Assembly (NCBI RefSeq): GCF_001187555.1
Contig: NZ_LFIJ01000002.1
Coordinates: 346,716 to 410,715 of the forward strand
Origin: Gilvimarinus polysaccharolyticus
GTDB lineage: Bacteria; Pseudomonadota; Gammaproteobacteria; Pseudomonadales; Cellvibrionaceae
Direction: 5' to 3'
DNA length: 64,000 nucleotides
Shown here piece by piece: positions 30,599 to 38,058 of the stretch (position 1 is the first letter of the stretch; the number at the start of each line of letters is the position of its first letter). The notes under the pieces were generated by a model. That model did not search any database and was not told the origin of the DNA. It was given only the letters and a program-made list of their open reading frames with translations. The translations under genes and the position numbers were made by a program.

Positions 30599-31030
30599 TT
30601 ACTGGCTATTTTCAACCATATAATCAACCGCAGCCATCACTTCATCATCCGAGCAAGTGGCACACAAACCCATCGCCGGCATGCCGTTGAAGCCTTTCAA
30701 TGCATGCTCGTGCAAGGTATCCATGCCCTTCGCTATGCGATCGGCCCAACTTGCAGCATCGCCCAGCTTAGGTGCACCGGCAATACCCGCAGTATGACAA
30801 GTATGACAAGCTGTATCGTATACTTGCTGGCCCGAGCGTGGACCTTCACTGACGGCTGCTACAGGTGCCGCAGCACAGTCATCGCCTGCCATACAAGTCT
30901 CACCCACCGGCGCAATACGCTCGGCAATCTCTTTTGTAACGTCATTCGATTGGCTCATAGCCAACCCAGAGGCAAACAGCCCCATTCCCAGTACGACCAT
31001 CAGGCCGATCATTTTTTTCGCTTGGCTCAC
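30599..31030 (-). CDS. Cytochrome c5 family monoheme protein
   Basis: 143 residues. The N-terminus MSQAKKMIGLMVVLGMGLFASGLAMSQ is a signal peptide or membrane anchor. A linker with a cysteine pair (Cys46 and Cys52) is followed by the heme motif CHTCH (75-79) and FNGMPAMG with the axial methionine. The second pair, CATC (123-126), is typical of the c5 family, where it forms a disulfide. It acts as a periplasmic electron carrier. The position next to rep matches Pseudomonas cycB. Confidence 0.9.
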   Translation of the reverse strand: MSQAKKMIGLMVVLGMGLFASGLAMSQSNDVTKEIAERIAPVGETCMAGDDCAAAPVAAVSEGPRSGQQVYDTACHTCHTAGIAGAPKLGDAASWADRIAKGMDTLHEHALKGFNGMPAMGLCATCSDDEVMAAVDYMVENSQ

Positions 31031-31135
31031 GGATGCTTCCTCTATATAACGGCAACACTGGATGCTGCTCGGGTCTCTGGCGCGTCATTATAGCCAGAAA
31101 TACCCCTCAAGGTGAATAACCTAGCTCTGCAGCCA

Positions 31136-31164
31136 TAGACGATTAACATTTTGACTAGTAGAAT
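31136..31164 (+). promoter_or_regulatory. Stable-RNA type promoter candidate
   Basis: TAGAAT (31159-31164) is followed directly by the GCGC discriminator typical of stringently controlled tRNA promoters. TAGACG (31136-31141) stands 17 bases upstream as a possible -35. It precedes the tRNA fragment and the tRNA-Arg gene. Confidence 0.4.
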
Positions 31165-31187
31165 GCGCTCTCACTGATGTAGAGCTA

Positions 31188-31256
31188 AGCGCTACTATCT
31201 AAACACTGGCACTGAACCAGTAAAACTTCAGTACTACGCATCCGTAGCTCAGCTGG
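31188..31256 (+). repeat. Direct repeat copy A: tRNA leader plus first 19 bases of tRNA-Arg
   Basis: This 69-base block is the same as 31386-31455 apart from one missing T. It holds the upstream leader (AGCGCTACTATCTAAACACT...) and the first 19 bases of tRNA-Arg, after which the similarity stops abruptly at AGCTGG. Confidence 0.9.
31238..31256 (+). pseudogene. Truncated tRNA-Arg 5' fragment
   Basis: GCATCCGTAGCTCAGCTGG equals the acceptor strand and start of the D arm of the intact tRNA-Arg(CCG) 199 bases downstream. No anticodon arm or 3' half follows, so it cannot make a tRNA. Confidence 0.8.
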
Positions 31257-31341
31257 GTGAGGCAAGCGTTTTACAAAGCGCTGCTTTGTGCGCCGCCGAA
31301 CGGCTTTCAGCTGTGCTGGAAGACAGGGCCCGAGCGATAGC

Positions 31342-31379
31342 GAGGGGAGTAGCGGGTAGCGAGGGGAGTAGCGGGTAGC
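31342..31379 (+). repeat. Tandem repeat, 19-base unit twice
   Basis: The unit GAGGGGAGTAGCGGGTAGC occurs at 31342-31360 and 31361-31379, head to tail, in the stretch separating the two tRNA leader copies. Nearby GAGCGATAGCG-type words look like further degenerate units. The stretch 31257-31341 also holds a short hairpin (ACAAAGC/GCTTTGT). Confidence 0.85.
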
Positions 31380-31385
31380 GCGTTT

Positions 31386-31455
31386 AGCGCTACTATCTAA
31401 ACACTGGCACTGAACCAGTTAAAACTTCAGTACTACGCATCCGTAGCTCAGCTGG
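31386..31455 (+). repeat. Direct repeat copy B: leader and 5' part of the intact tRNA-Arg
   Basis: 70 bases matching 31188-31256 with one extra T. It runs into the complete tRNA gene starting at 31437. Confidence 0.9.
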
Positions 31456-31513
31456 ATAGAGTAGCGGCTTCCGAAGCCGTTGGTCGCAGGTTCGAATCCT
31501 GCCGGGTGCGCCA
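31437..31513 (+). tRNA. tRNA-Arg (anticodon CCG)
   Basis: The acceptor arms GCATCCG and CGGGTGC pair (one G-U). The anticodon stem CGGCT/AGCCG holds the loop TTCCGAA, giving anticodon CCG for arginine codon CGG. The T arm has the standard GGTTCGAATCC, and the 3' GCCA is encoded. Its upstream leader and first 19 bases are duplicated 199 bases upstream. Confidence 0.95.
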
Positions 31514-31599
31514 CTTTCCTTCTCCGAAATCGCACCAATTCTATACCCCAATTAAATTAACATCTACACTCTCCCCTACACCCAGCAAGGACATCCGAC

Positions 31600-32394
31600 G
31601 TGATTACGAGTAAACGCTGCCTATCTATAATTTCACTTATTCTCTGCACTTTTTTCGGAGGCACGACTATGGCTCAAGAGAATTCATCATCCGGAAAAAA
31701 TCAGATCGCAATAACGCCAGTAAAACCTAAAGTTATTATTTTTGATGTTAATGAGACGCTACTTGACCTTGAATCGATGCGCTCATCAATTGGTACGGCA
31801 TTAGGCAATAGAGAGGATTTATTGCCTTTGTGGTTTTCTACCATGCTGCACAACTCACTGGTGACAACAGTAACCGGCGACTATCAAGATTTTGGTAAGA
31901 TCGGCGTCGCATCGCTATTAATGGTAGCTCAGAATAATGCTATTGAATTAAGTGCCGACGATGCTAAAAGCGCTATTGTAACTCCGTTATTAAGCTTACC
32001 TCCACATCCAGACGTCAAGGCCGGATTAACTACTCTTCAAAAACAAGGCTTTAAAATCGTCAGCCTAACCAACTCTTCCAATAACGGTGTTAAAACTCAA
32101 TTTGAGAATGCCGGATTGACTGATTATTTTGATACCCGATATAGCATCGAAGATATAAAAATTTACAAGCCAGATTTAAGAGCTTACGCGTGGGTATTAC
32201 AACAATTGAACATTCAGCCCGAAGAAGCCTTAATGGTCGCCGCCCACGGCTGGGATGTTGCCGGCGCAAAAGCCGCCGGATTACAAACCGCGTTTGTGGC
32301 AAGACCCGGTAAAGCTTTATACCCTCTGGCCGAAAAACCCGATTATATCGTCAAGGATATTACTGAATTAGCGCAATTAATGAGCAAAAAATAA
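31600..32394 (+). CDS. Exported haloacid dehalogenase-type HAD hydrolase
   Basis: 264 residues from GTG at 31600 (AAGGA upstream). The N-terminus MITSKRCLSIISLILCTFFG then GTTMAQ is a signal peptide. The rest is a HAD fold of the type II haloacid dehalogenase kind: nucleophile in VIIFDVNETLLDL, SLTNSSNN, KIYKPDLRAY with the conserved lysine, and MVAAHGWDVAGAKAAG. Most such enzymes are cytoplasmic, so the export signal is unusual. Substrates could be 2-haloacids or a phosphate ester; the sequence does not decide this. Confidence 0.85.
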   Translation: MITSKRCLSIISLILCTFFGGTTMAQENSSSGKNQIAITPVKPKVIIFDVNETLLDLESMRSSIGTALGNREDLLPLWFSTMLHNSLVTTVTGDYQDFGKIGVASLLMVAQNNAIELSADDAKSAIVTPLLSLPPHPDVKAGLTTLQKQGFKIVSLTNSSNNGVKTQFENAGLTDYFDTRYSIEDIKIYKPDLRAYAWVLQQLNIQPEEALMVAAHGWDVAGAKAAGLQTAFVARPGKALYPLAEKPDYIVKDITELAQLMSKK

Positions 32395-32612
32395 CTCAAA
32401 ATTGTCTCTAAGCAGATATACCTTTATTCACTGCGCGCAACCGTCAGAGCAAGGAAGCTGCGACGTTATCCTTGGCTTTAATTGGTTACCCCTCACGGGC
32501 TTCAATCGATCATTGTTTCCGATAACAGCCAAGTCCAGATTATTTTGCTATAGTCTGTTTTATCATTCTATCGACTTATACACCCCAACCATAACCACTC
32601 GGATAACACCTT

Positions 32613-32858
32613 ATGTCTATTAGCTCAGAGCTTGTTGATGAAATTACTGTTTTACGGTCTTTTGATGTGTCCGGCACTCAAATTGGTATTAAGGTGCATT
32701 CTGATGCAGCGCCCGCCGTGGTGGCAGCGACTCAGCGATTGCATGAAAAACAATTGATTACTCAACCAGATGGCGGTTATTTAACCACGTTAGGATACGA
32801 GGCCGCGGTGCATGTACAGCAAGCGTTACAGATTTTAACCTCGCCTGTAACTGCATAA
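32613..32858 (+). CDS. TIGR02647-like small conserved protein
   Basis: 81 residues, MSISSELVDEITVLRSFDVS onward. The block GIKVHSDAAPAVVAATQRL with KQLITQPDGGYLTTLG is characteristic of a short gammaproteobacterial family (TIGR02647) that looks like a winged-helix or DNA-binding-like fold. No function is known. It appears to be a single gene; the 246-base gap after it shows no feature. Confidence 0.82.
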   Translation: MSISSELVDEITVLRSFDVSGTQIGIKVHSDAAPAVVAATQRLHEKQLITQPDGGYLTTLGYEAAVHVQQALQILTSPVTA

Positions 32859-33104
32859 TTAAAACTGCTTAATTTAGCAGATTAAAGCACCAGTTAACCC
32901 GCACAAGCCAAATGCGGGCTAACTAAATTCTTGCCCGGGCAGCAAGTATTTTTATACTACTGCTTTTTTGTTAACACTCAGCGCCAGCTACTTAATAGAT
33001 GCGCCAACAGTCACAGTCGGCCTACTGATGAAGTTTTAGCATCACTATCAGTCTGATCAAAAAATACTAAACGCTAAAATATTCTACAACAACGAAGAAG
33101 CCCA

Positions 33105-33323
33105 ATGAGAGCAACGTTAAGACAAAAAATTATTACCGTTTGCGAGCAAAAAATAGCCGCCAAAGGCGATACCGTGGGATTGTCTTTTTACGCTTTTTTT
33201 GCCAATAAAAACGACAATCCTGAGCTCTTATTCGAAGCCGCCACCTGGTGGATTAAAACCCATCGACTTGATCACTTTGAGAAAGCTTACAAAATAAAAG
33301 AAATGATTGAATCTGGCGTTTAA
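33105..33323 (+). CDS. DUF6500-like small protein
   Basis: 72 residues (MRATLRQKIITVCEQKIAAK...), all-helical in appearance with LSFYAFFANKNDNPELLFEA and a KIKEMIESG end. I take it as the DUF6500 family from memory; no function is known. It lies 26 bases upstream of the cold-shock/DUF1294 gene and is probably cotranscribed with it. Confidence 0.7.
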   Translation: MRATLRQKIITVCEQKIAAKGDTVGLSFYAFFANKNDNPELLFEAATWWIKTHRLDHFEKAYKIKEMIESGV

Positions 33324-33349
33324 AAAGAAATCATGTAAAAGATATCATT

Positions 33350-33982
33350 ATGAAACACACTAATACTGGAACCATCAGTAAATGGATCGACGATAAAGGC
33401 TTTGGTTTTATTACTCCCGAATCAGGTGCAAGCGAGGTGTTTTTTCATGTCTCGGCGTTTAAAAATAACACCAGACCAACCTTAGGTTTAAAAGTCACCT
33501 TTATCCCCGAGCGGGATAAGCAAGGGCGTAACCGTGCAAGCCGGGTAAGGCCACTAACCTCAAGTCCAGGGAACAAACATACAAGCCCGGCTGTTAACGC
33601 CTTTTTTACCAGTGCTTTGTATTTATTTATTGTTGCCTCGTTAGCAGTGCTGAAGATAATACCTTATATGCTTTTATGGCTATACTTAAGCGCCAGTCTA
33701 TTTTCTTACATAATATATGCATGGGATAAATCGGCCGCGCGTAAAAATCAACGTAGAATGCCAGAGGTAACACTGCATTTAGTTGCCGTTGCAGGAGGCT
33801 GGCCTGGCGCTTTATTTGCCCAACAACACTTGCGCCATAAATCAAAAAAACAAGAATTTCGCACGGTGTTTTGGTTGACCGTTATTTTGAACATCGGCGC
33901 CCTAACCTATTTACTCACCCCCTTCGGCAACTGGCTATTAAATGATATCAACTTATTTTTAGCCCAGCTTGTGCAACTATAA
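33350..33982 (+). CDS. Cold-shock domain / DUF1294 membrane fusion protein
   Basis: 210 residues. Residues 1-68 are a cold-shock domain with the RNA-binding motifs KGFGFITPE and EVFFHVSAF. After a short linker come four hydrophobic segments of DUF1294 (ALYLFIVASLAVLKIIPYML; YLSASLFSYIIYAWDKSAA; HLVAVAGGWPGALFAQQ; FWLTVILNIGALTYLL). The combination puts a nucleic-acid-binding domain at the inner membrane. The function is not established. It ends at a strong hairpin shared with the chrR gene. Confidence 0.88.
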   Translation: MKHTNTGTISKWIDDKGFGFITPESGASEVFFHVSAFKNNTRPTLGLKVTFIPERDKQGRNRASRVRPLTSSPGNKHTSPAVNAFFTSALYLFIVASLAVLKIIPYMLLWLYLSASLFSYIIYAWDKSAARKNQRRMPEVTLHLVAVAGGWPGALFAQQHLRHKSKKQEFRTVFWLTVILNIGALTYLLTPFGNWLLNDINLFLAQLVQL

Positions 33983-33985
33983 AAC

Positions 33986-34015
33986 CAAGAACGCCGGCTA
34001 TTGCCGGCGTTCTTG
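33986..34015. terminator. Bidirectional terminator
   Basis: CAAGAACGCCGGC and GCCGGCGTTCTTG (13-base perfect arms) surround TATT, between the convergent cold-shock/DUF1294 and chrR genes. Confidence 0.8.
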
Positions 34016-34020
34016 TAAAC

Positions 34021-34731
34021 TTAATGCGACGTATAACCCCGTCTTAGCAGCGGATTGAGCCAACGACCAAAAAAGCCCGTTAATTGAATGGGTGCCTGGG
34101 TCACAGTCAAACAAATACATTCACGATCAACGCTTGCCACTGGGGTATGGGTATCACTTTGGTCACAACTCATAAAATCACCCGCATGATAAACCCCCTC
34201 TTCATCTGAAAAGCTGCCCTGTAAAATCAATGTTAACTCGTCACCTAAATGAGTGTGCGTGGGTGTTGCGCCACCGGGTTTAATACGCAGCAGCTCAACC
34301 TTAAGCCCGCTATTATCTCGACAGAGCTCGGCAGCACGGATACTGGGAGAGATGCGTGACCATTTAAGTTTTTGATACCCAGCGGGAATCAATTTACGCA
34401 AACTACGAGGCACACCCGCTGTCGGATGTTTGGTTGGGCTTGTCGCGGCTGCTCCAGATAACGTCACCCCTTCAGCTTCGATATCTTGTTTCGGTGCAGC
34501 TGGCTGCGCCTCGATGCGCGCCATCAACTCATCAAGCGACAACTTAGCGCTAGGCACAGGCGTGAGGGTTTGCATTAACTCGCCACCCAACTGATTAAGA
34601 CGGCTGTAGTTTTGTCGACACTGATGACAAAACTCTAAGTGTGTCGCTACACACAGTGATTGCCCCAAGGGCAGTGTGCCCGCGGCGTAGGCTGATAGCC
34701 AGTCACTACTGGGGTGTTGTGTAATCGTCAT
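34021..34731 (-). CDS. chrR: ChrR-type zinc anti-sigma factor with cupin domain
   Basis: 236 residues. The N-terminal zinc-binding anti-sigma domain carries His6, His31, Cys35 and Cys38 (THLEFCHQC), the same ligand numbering known for Rhodobacter ChrR. The C-terminal cupin has His159, His161, Glu165 and His195 (PTHTHLGDE, DTHTP). In Rhodobacter the cupin half is needed to respond to singlet oxygen. A disordered linker (75-108) separates the domains. The gene follows the sigma factor by one base, the standard partner arrangement. Confidence 0.94.
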   Translation of the reverse strand: MTITQHPSSDWLSAYAAGTLPLGQSLCVATHLEFCHQCRQNYSRLNQLGGELMQTLTPVPSAKLSLDELMARIEAQPAAPKQDIEAEGVTLSGAAATSPTKHPTAGVPRSLRKLIPAGYQKLKWSRISPSIRAAELCRDNSGLKVELLRIKPGGATPTHTHLGDELTLILQGSFSDEEGVYHAGDFMSCDQSDTHTPVASVDRECICLTVTQAPIQLTGFFGRWLNPLLRRGYTSH

Positions 34732-34732
34732 G

Positions 34733-35314
34733 CTATTGGCCTCCCATCAGCAGGTACATTTTCTTTAACGCTAAGCGGATTCGCGATTTGATTGTCCCTA
34801 ACGGTAAGCGCAGCTCTTCGCTCGCTTGCTGGTGACTGCGCCCCTGTAAATAAACCTTATGTAAGACATCAGCTTGCTCTTTTGGCAGCTGTGCCAGCCC
34901 AGCGTTAATAGCCTCTTGCGTCATTAATGTCTGTGCCGCCTGAAACGGTCCTGGGCCTTCATCCTCTATGTGCTCGAATAGATCATCGGCATCGATAGTC
35001 GTGTTGTAGCGACCGTTACGGCGCAACGCATCGATGCGGGTATTACGCGCCAAGGTAAACACCCAAGTATTGGTGTTGGCTAGGCTAGGGTTGTAGCTGG
35101 CAGCTTTGTTCCAAATCTTAATCATGACCTCTTGTGCCAAATCGTCGGCCACTAAGGTGGCACCCGGCTCTTGTGCCAAACTGTAAGCTCTCAACAGTGG
35201 CACATAATGCTCAAATAGCTTGGCAAAGGCGGCCCTATCTTGGCTTTGCCCTACGGCTTTAAGCCATTGCTTAAGCTGCTTTTGCTGCTCTGCTTTTACT
35301 TGTGCCTGCACCAT
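34733..35314 (-). CDS. rpoE: ECF sigma factor, ChrR-partner (ECF11) type
   Basis: 193 residues. Region 2 is at about 25-105 (FAKLFEHYVPLLRAYSL, DDLAQEVMIKIWNKA, ANTNTWVFTLARNTRIDALRR). Region 4 is at about 130-190 (LAQLPKEQADVLHKVYLQG, HQQASEELRLPLGTIKSRI). It pairs with the adjacent chrR. Its own promoter shows TGATCC-N16-CGTA, the motif I associate with this sigma group, so it probably autoregulates. The name rpoE follows Rhodobacter usage and is not the E. coli envelope sigma E. Confidence 0.93.
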   Translation of the reverse strand: MVQAQVKAEQQKQLKQWLKAVGQSQDRAAFAKLFEHYVPLLRAYSLAQEPGATLVADDLAQEVMIKIWNKAASYNPSLANTNTWVFTLARNTRIDALRRNGRYNTTIDADDLFEHIEDEGPGPFQAAQTLMTQEAINAGLAQLPKEQADVLHKVYLQGRSHQQASEELRLPLGTIKSRIRLALKKMYLLMGGQ

Positions 35315-35410
35315 ATAGATGGCTACCTGCCTTTTAAGTTGTGCCCCAGCTCTTAATGGCGGCGCATTGTTTTTTACTGGTTTTTGGTGCTTGTGTGTAA
35401 TGATTTATTT

Positions 35411-35436
35411 TACGCAGCAAATTGACCGTTGGATCA
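35411..35436 (-). promoter_or_regulatory. ECF-type promoter for the sigma-chrR operon
   Basis: On the minus strand TGATCC (35431-35436) and CGTA (35411-35414) are separated by 16 bases. The transcript would start near 35404, about 90 bases before the sigma gene ATG. Confidence 0.75.
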
Positions 35437-35454
35437 CCTGATCCAACGGTCAAT
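35421..35454. repeat. Perfect 34-base palindrome joining two divergent ECF promoters
   Basis: ATTGACCGTTGGATCA, then CC, then TGATCCAACGGTCAAT: 16-base arms, fully complementary. Each arm contains TGATCC reading outward, so the -35 elements of both divergent operons are built into one inverted repeat. Confidence 0.95.
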
Positions 35455-35464
35455 TAATAACGTA
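35439..35464 (+). promoter_or_regulatory. ECF-type promoter for the lipid-modification operon
   Basis: TGATCC (35439-35444), 16 bases, CGTA (35461-35464). It mirrors the promoter on the other strand, spacing included. Because the -10 overlaps the ATG at 35464, translation must begin further down, at 35500. Confidence 0.75.
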
Positions 35465-35499
35465 TGGTTAATATCACGCATTCATTATTCGAGCCGACT

Positions 35500-35952
35500 A
35501 TGTCCCACGCCAATATAACACCCGGCACTGCTGCCTACCGCTTACTGAATGACTTTAAGCAACTGTACCAAAAGCTCGACGAAACCAGCATCGCAAAGCT
35601 CGATCAGGTCTATGCAACAGGTGTTAAATTCAAAGATCCCGTGCACGATATAGAAGGACTGGTTGCCCTACAAGATTACTTATCGGCACAATCAGAGGGT
35701 TTAACAGAGTGCCGGTTTGAATACTTAGATGAGCTACTCGATGACAACAATGCCTATATAAAGTGGGTTATGCGCTTTCGCCACAACAAACTGGGCAACC
35801 GCTTGATTAGCGTTCGCGGGGTATCCCATATTCACTTCAGTGACAAAATTGATTTTCATGAAGACATCTACGATATGGGAGCTATGCTGTATGAGCAAGT
35901 ACCACTGTTAGGCAGTATCACCCGCTGGTTAAAAGCGCGTCTAACCCGCTAA
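35500..35952 (+). CDS. NTF2/SnoaL-like protein, first gene of the ChrR-type regulon
   Basis: 150 residues starting MSHANITPGTAAYRLLNDF. A longer frame opens at 35464, but that ATG lies inside the -10 element of the ECF promoter, so the ATG at 35500 (GAG upstream) is chosen. The pattern of an N-terminal helix pair, KFKDPVHDIEG and HFSDKIDFHEDIYDMG suggests a nuclear-transport-factor-2-like cone fold. Similar proteins accompany chrR loci in many marine gammaproteobacteria. No catalytic role is known. Confidence 0.8.
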   Translation: MSHANITPGTAAYRLLNDFKQLYQKLDETSIAKLDQVYATGVKFKDPVHDIEGLVALQDYLSAQSEGLTECRFEYLDELLDDNNAYIKWVMRFRHNKLGNRLISVRGVSHIHFSDKIDFHEDIYDMGAMLYEQVPLLGSITRWLKARLTR

Positions 35953-35965
35953 TCAAGGAGGATAT

Positions 35966-36772
35966 ATGACAGCTCTAGCCCAACTCAGCAACACCCAAAG
36001 CGTAGCCGATAGTACCCAGATTAGCTGGATTACCGGCGCCAGCAGCGGCTTAGGCAAAGCTTTAGCGCTACAGCTAGCCCAGCAGGGGCACTGGGTGATC
36101 GCCAGTGCCCGTAGCCCACAAGGGCTGGCCCAACTTGCCAGTGATAACTCCGGGCCAGGGCGTATTCTCACCGTTGTTTTGGATGTTACCGACCGCGGCA
36201 GTCTGCTAGCCGCCAGCGAACTTATCAACATCAAACTGGGGCGTATCGATCGACTGATCGCCAATGCCGGCAGCTGCGAATATCTGGACTTTCCTCACCC
36301 CGACTGGAGCGCCATTGAACGGGTATTCGCGGTAAATTTTAATGGCGCCGTCGCCACCATAGAGGCGGCATTACCGCTGTTACGCAGCAACCTGCGACGC
36401 GGACATATTGTCGGGGTCGTCTCGCAAGTGGTCAACGCCCCCTTCACTCGCGCCGAAGCCTATGGTGCATCCAAAGCCGCACTGAGTTATTTTCTTAGCA
36501 GCTTACGTCTCGACTTAGCCCATGAGATCGATGTAACCGCTATTTACCCAGGCTTTGTCGCTACCCCCCTGACAGCTCAAAACGATTTCTCAATGCCGTT
36601 CTTAATGAACGCCGATGACGCTGCCACGCGCATGGCACGCGCCATTAACAAACGTGCCATCAGCTTAAGTTTTCCACGTCGGTTAAGCGCCAGTTTGTGG
36701 TTAGCACGACGCTTACCCAGTCTATGGCGCCGCGCCATGATAAAACAAAATACTCCAGAGAAAACACCATGA
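35966..36772 (+). CDS. Short-chain dehydrogenase/reductase
   Basis: 268 residues with AAGGAGG right before the ATG. The NAD(P)-binding motif is TGASSGLGKALA (near residue 25), and IANAG and the active-site YGASKAA are present. The C-terminus is basic (LWLARRLPSLWRRAM), suggesting contact with membrane. It is the second gene of the ECF-driven operon, 13 bases after the NTF2-like gene and overlapping the next by ATGA. It probably acts on a lipid or aldehyde in the same stress response; the substrate is unknown. Confidence 0.9.
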   Translation: MTALAQLSNTQSVADSTQISWITGASSGLGKALALQLAQQGHWVIASARSPQGLAQLASDNSGPGRILTVVLDVTDRGSLLAASELINIKLGRIDRLIANAGSCEYLDFPHPDWSAIERVFAVNFNGAVATIEAALPLLRSNLRRGHIVGVVSQVVNAPFTRAEAYGASKAALSYFLSSLRLDLAHEIDVTAIYPGFVATPLTAQNDFSMPFLMNADDAATRMARAINKRAISLSFPRRLSASLWLARRLPSLWRRAMIKQNTPEKTP

Positions 36773-38046
36773 AAATCGCCATTATCGGGGCCGGCATCTC
36801 GGGTTTAAGCGCCGCTTATTATTTAAAGGACGAACATAACCTGCATATCCTCGAATGCGACAACCGCGTGGGGGGCCATACCGCTACGGTAGATGTTGCG
36901 GTGGATGGCAAGCAGTACTCCATCGATACCGGGTTTATTGTTTACAACGAGTGGACCTACCCTAACTTTATCGCTTTGATGGACACTTTGGGGGTTGCCA
37001 CACACACCACCGAAATGAGCTTTAGCGTCAGCTGTGACACAACCGGCATAGAATACGGCGGCAACAACCTCAACACCTTGTTTGCCCAAAGACGCAATTT
37101 ACTACGCCCATCTTTTCTAATGATGGTGCGCGATATTTTACGGTTTAATAAACAAGCAGTAGCCGATCTTGAGGCCGACTGTATTGATGCCGATATAACC
37201 CTTGGTCACTATTTACAAGAGCGCGGTTACAGCCAAAGTTTTATTAACCATTATTTAATTCCCATGGGATGCGCCATCTGGTCGGCCTCGACCAAAACAA
37301 TGCTCGACTTCCCATTATTATTTTTTGTTCGATTTTTTAAAAATCACGGCCTGTTAAGTGTCAGTAACCGACCTCAGTGGCGAGTTATTACTGGCGGCTC
37401 AAGCAATTACCTACCCGCCCTTACCCAAGCCATTAAAGATAGCGGTGCCAAAATTGAGACCGATGTTAAAATTACGCAAATAATCCGTCAGGAAAATAGC
37501 GTTGTTATTAAGCGAGCCTGTGGTCAGAACGATGAATACGACCAAGTTATTTTTGCTTGCCATAGCGACCAAGCAAGCACTTTATTAGCCGACATTTCAC
37601 CCGATGAAAGTGCGATATTAGGGGCTATAGACTATCAATCAAACGAGGTGATTTTACATACCGACACCCAGCTATTACCCAAGCGAAATTTAGCCTGGTC
37701 AAGCTGGAACTATCGTTTACGCCAGCGCGAGCAACAACGCCCCGTACTGACTTACAACATGAATATTCTGCAGGGGATTGTCAGCGACACAACTTTTTGC
37801 GTAACGCTCAACGATACTCAAGCAATTGACCCAAGTACTATTTTACAACGCTTTAATTACTCTCATCCGGTCTTTACTCGCCAGGCGATAAATGCACAGA
37901 ACCGCTGGAGCGTTATCAATGGTGTAAACCGTACATGGTTTTGTGGTGCGTACTGGGGCAACGGATTTCACGAAGACGGGGTTGTTAGCGCAAAACGTGT
38001 AAGTGATGCTATTAAAGAAAATCTTAAAAACTTCGGAAAACTCTAA
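36769..38046 (+). CDS. FAD-dependent amine-oxidase-like protein (ChrR regulon)
   Basis: 425 residues from the ATG at 36769 (MKIAIIGAGISGLSAAYYL), which overlaps the SDR stop codon; the frame upstream to 36697 lies inside the SDR gene. FAD-binding GAGISGL, RVGGHTATV and the C-terminal WFCGAYWGNGFHEDGVVSA are typical of NAD(P)/FAD oxidoreductases found beside DUF1365 and CFA-type methyltransferases. In Rhodobacter a homologous gene group belongs to the singlet-oxygen regulon, and such enzymes are implicated in fatty-acid desaturation on the way to furan fatty acids. The exact reaction here is inferred. Confidence 0.87.
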   Translation: MKIAIIGAGISGLSAAYYLKDEHNLHILECDNRVGGHTATVDVAVDGKQYSIDTGFIVYNEWTYPNFIALMDTLGVATHTTEMSFSVSCDTTGIEYGGNNLNTLFAQRRNLLRPSFLMMVRDILRFNKQAVADLEADCIDADITLGHYLQERGYSQSFINHYLIPMGCAIWSASTKTMLDFPLLFFVRFFKNHGLLSVSNRPQWRVITGGSSNYLPALTQAIKDSGAKIETDVKITQIIRQENSVVIKRACGQNDEYDQVIFACHSDQASTLLADISPDESAILGAIDYQSNEVILHTDTQLLPKRNLAWSSWNYRLRQREQQRPVLTYNMNILQGIVSDTTFCVTLNDTQAIDPSTILQRFNYSHPVFTRQAINAQNRWSVINGVNRTWFCGAYWGNGFHEDGVVSAKRVSDAIKENLKNFGKL

Positions 38047-38058
38047 GAGCCACACCCC

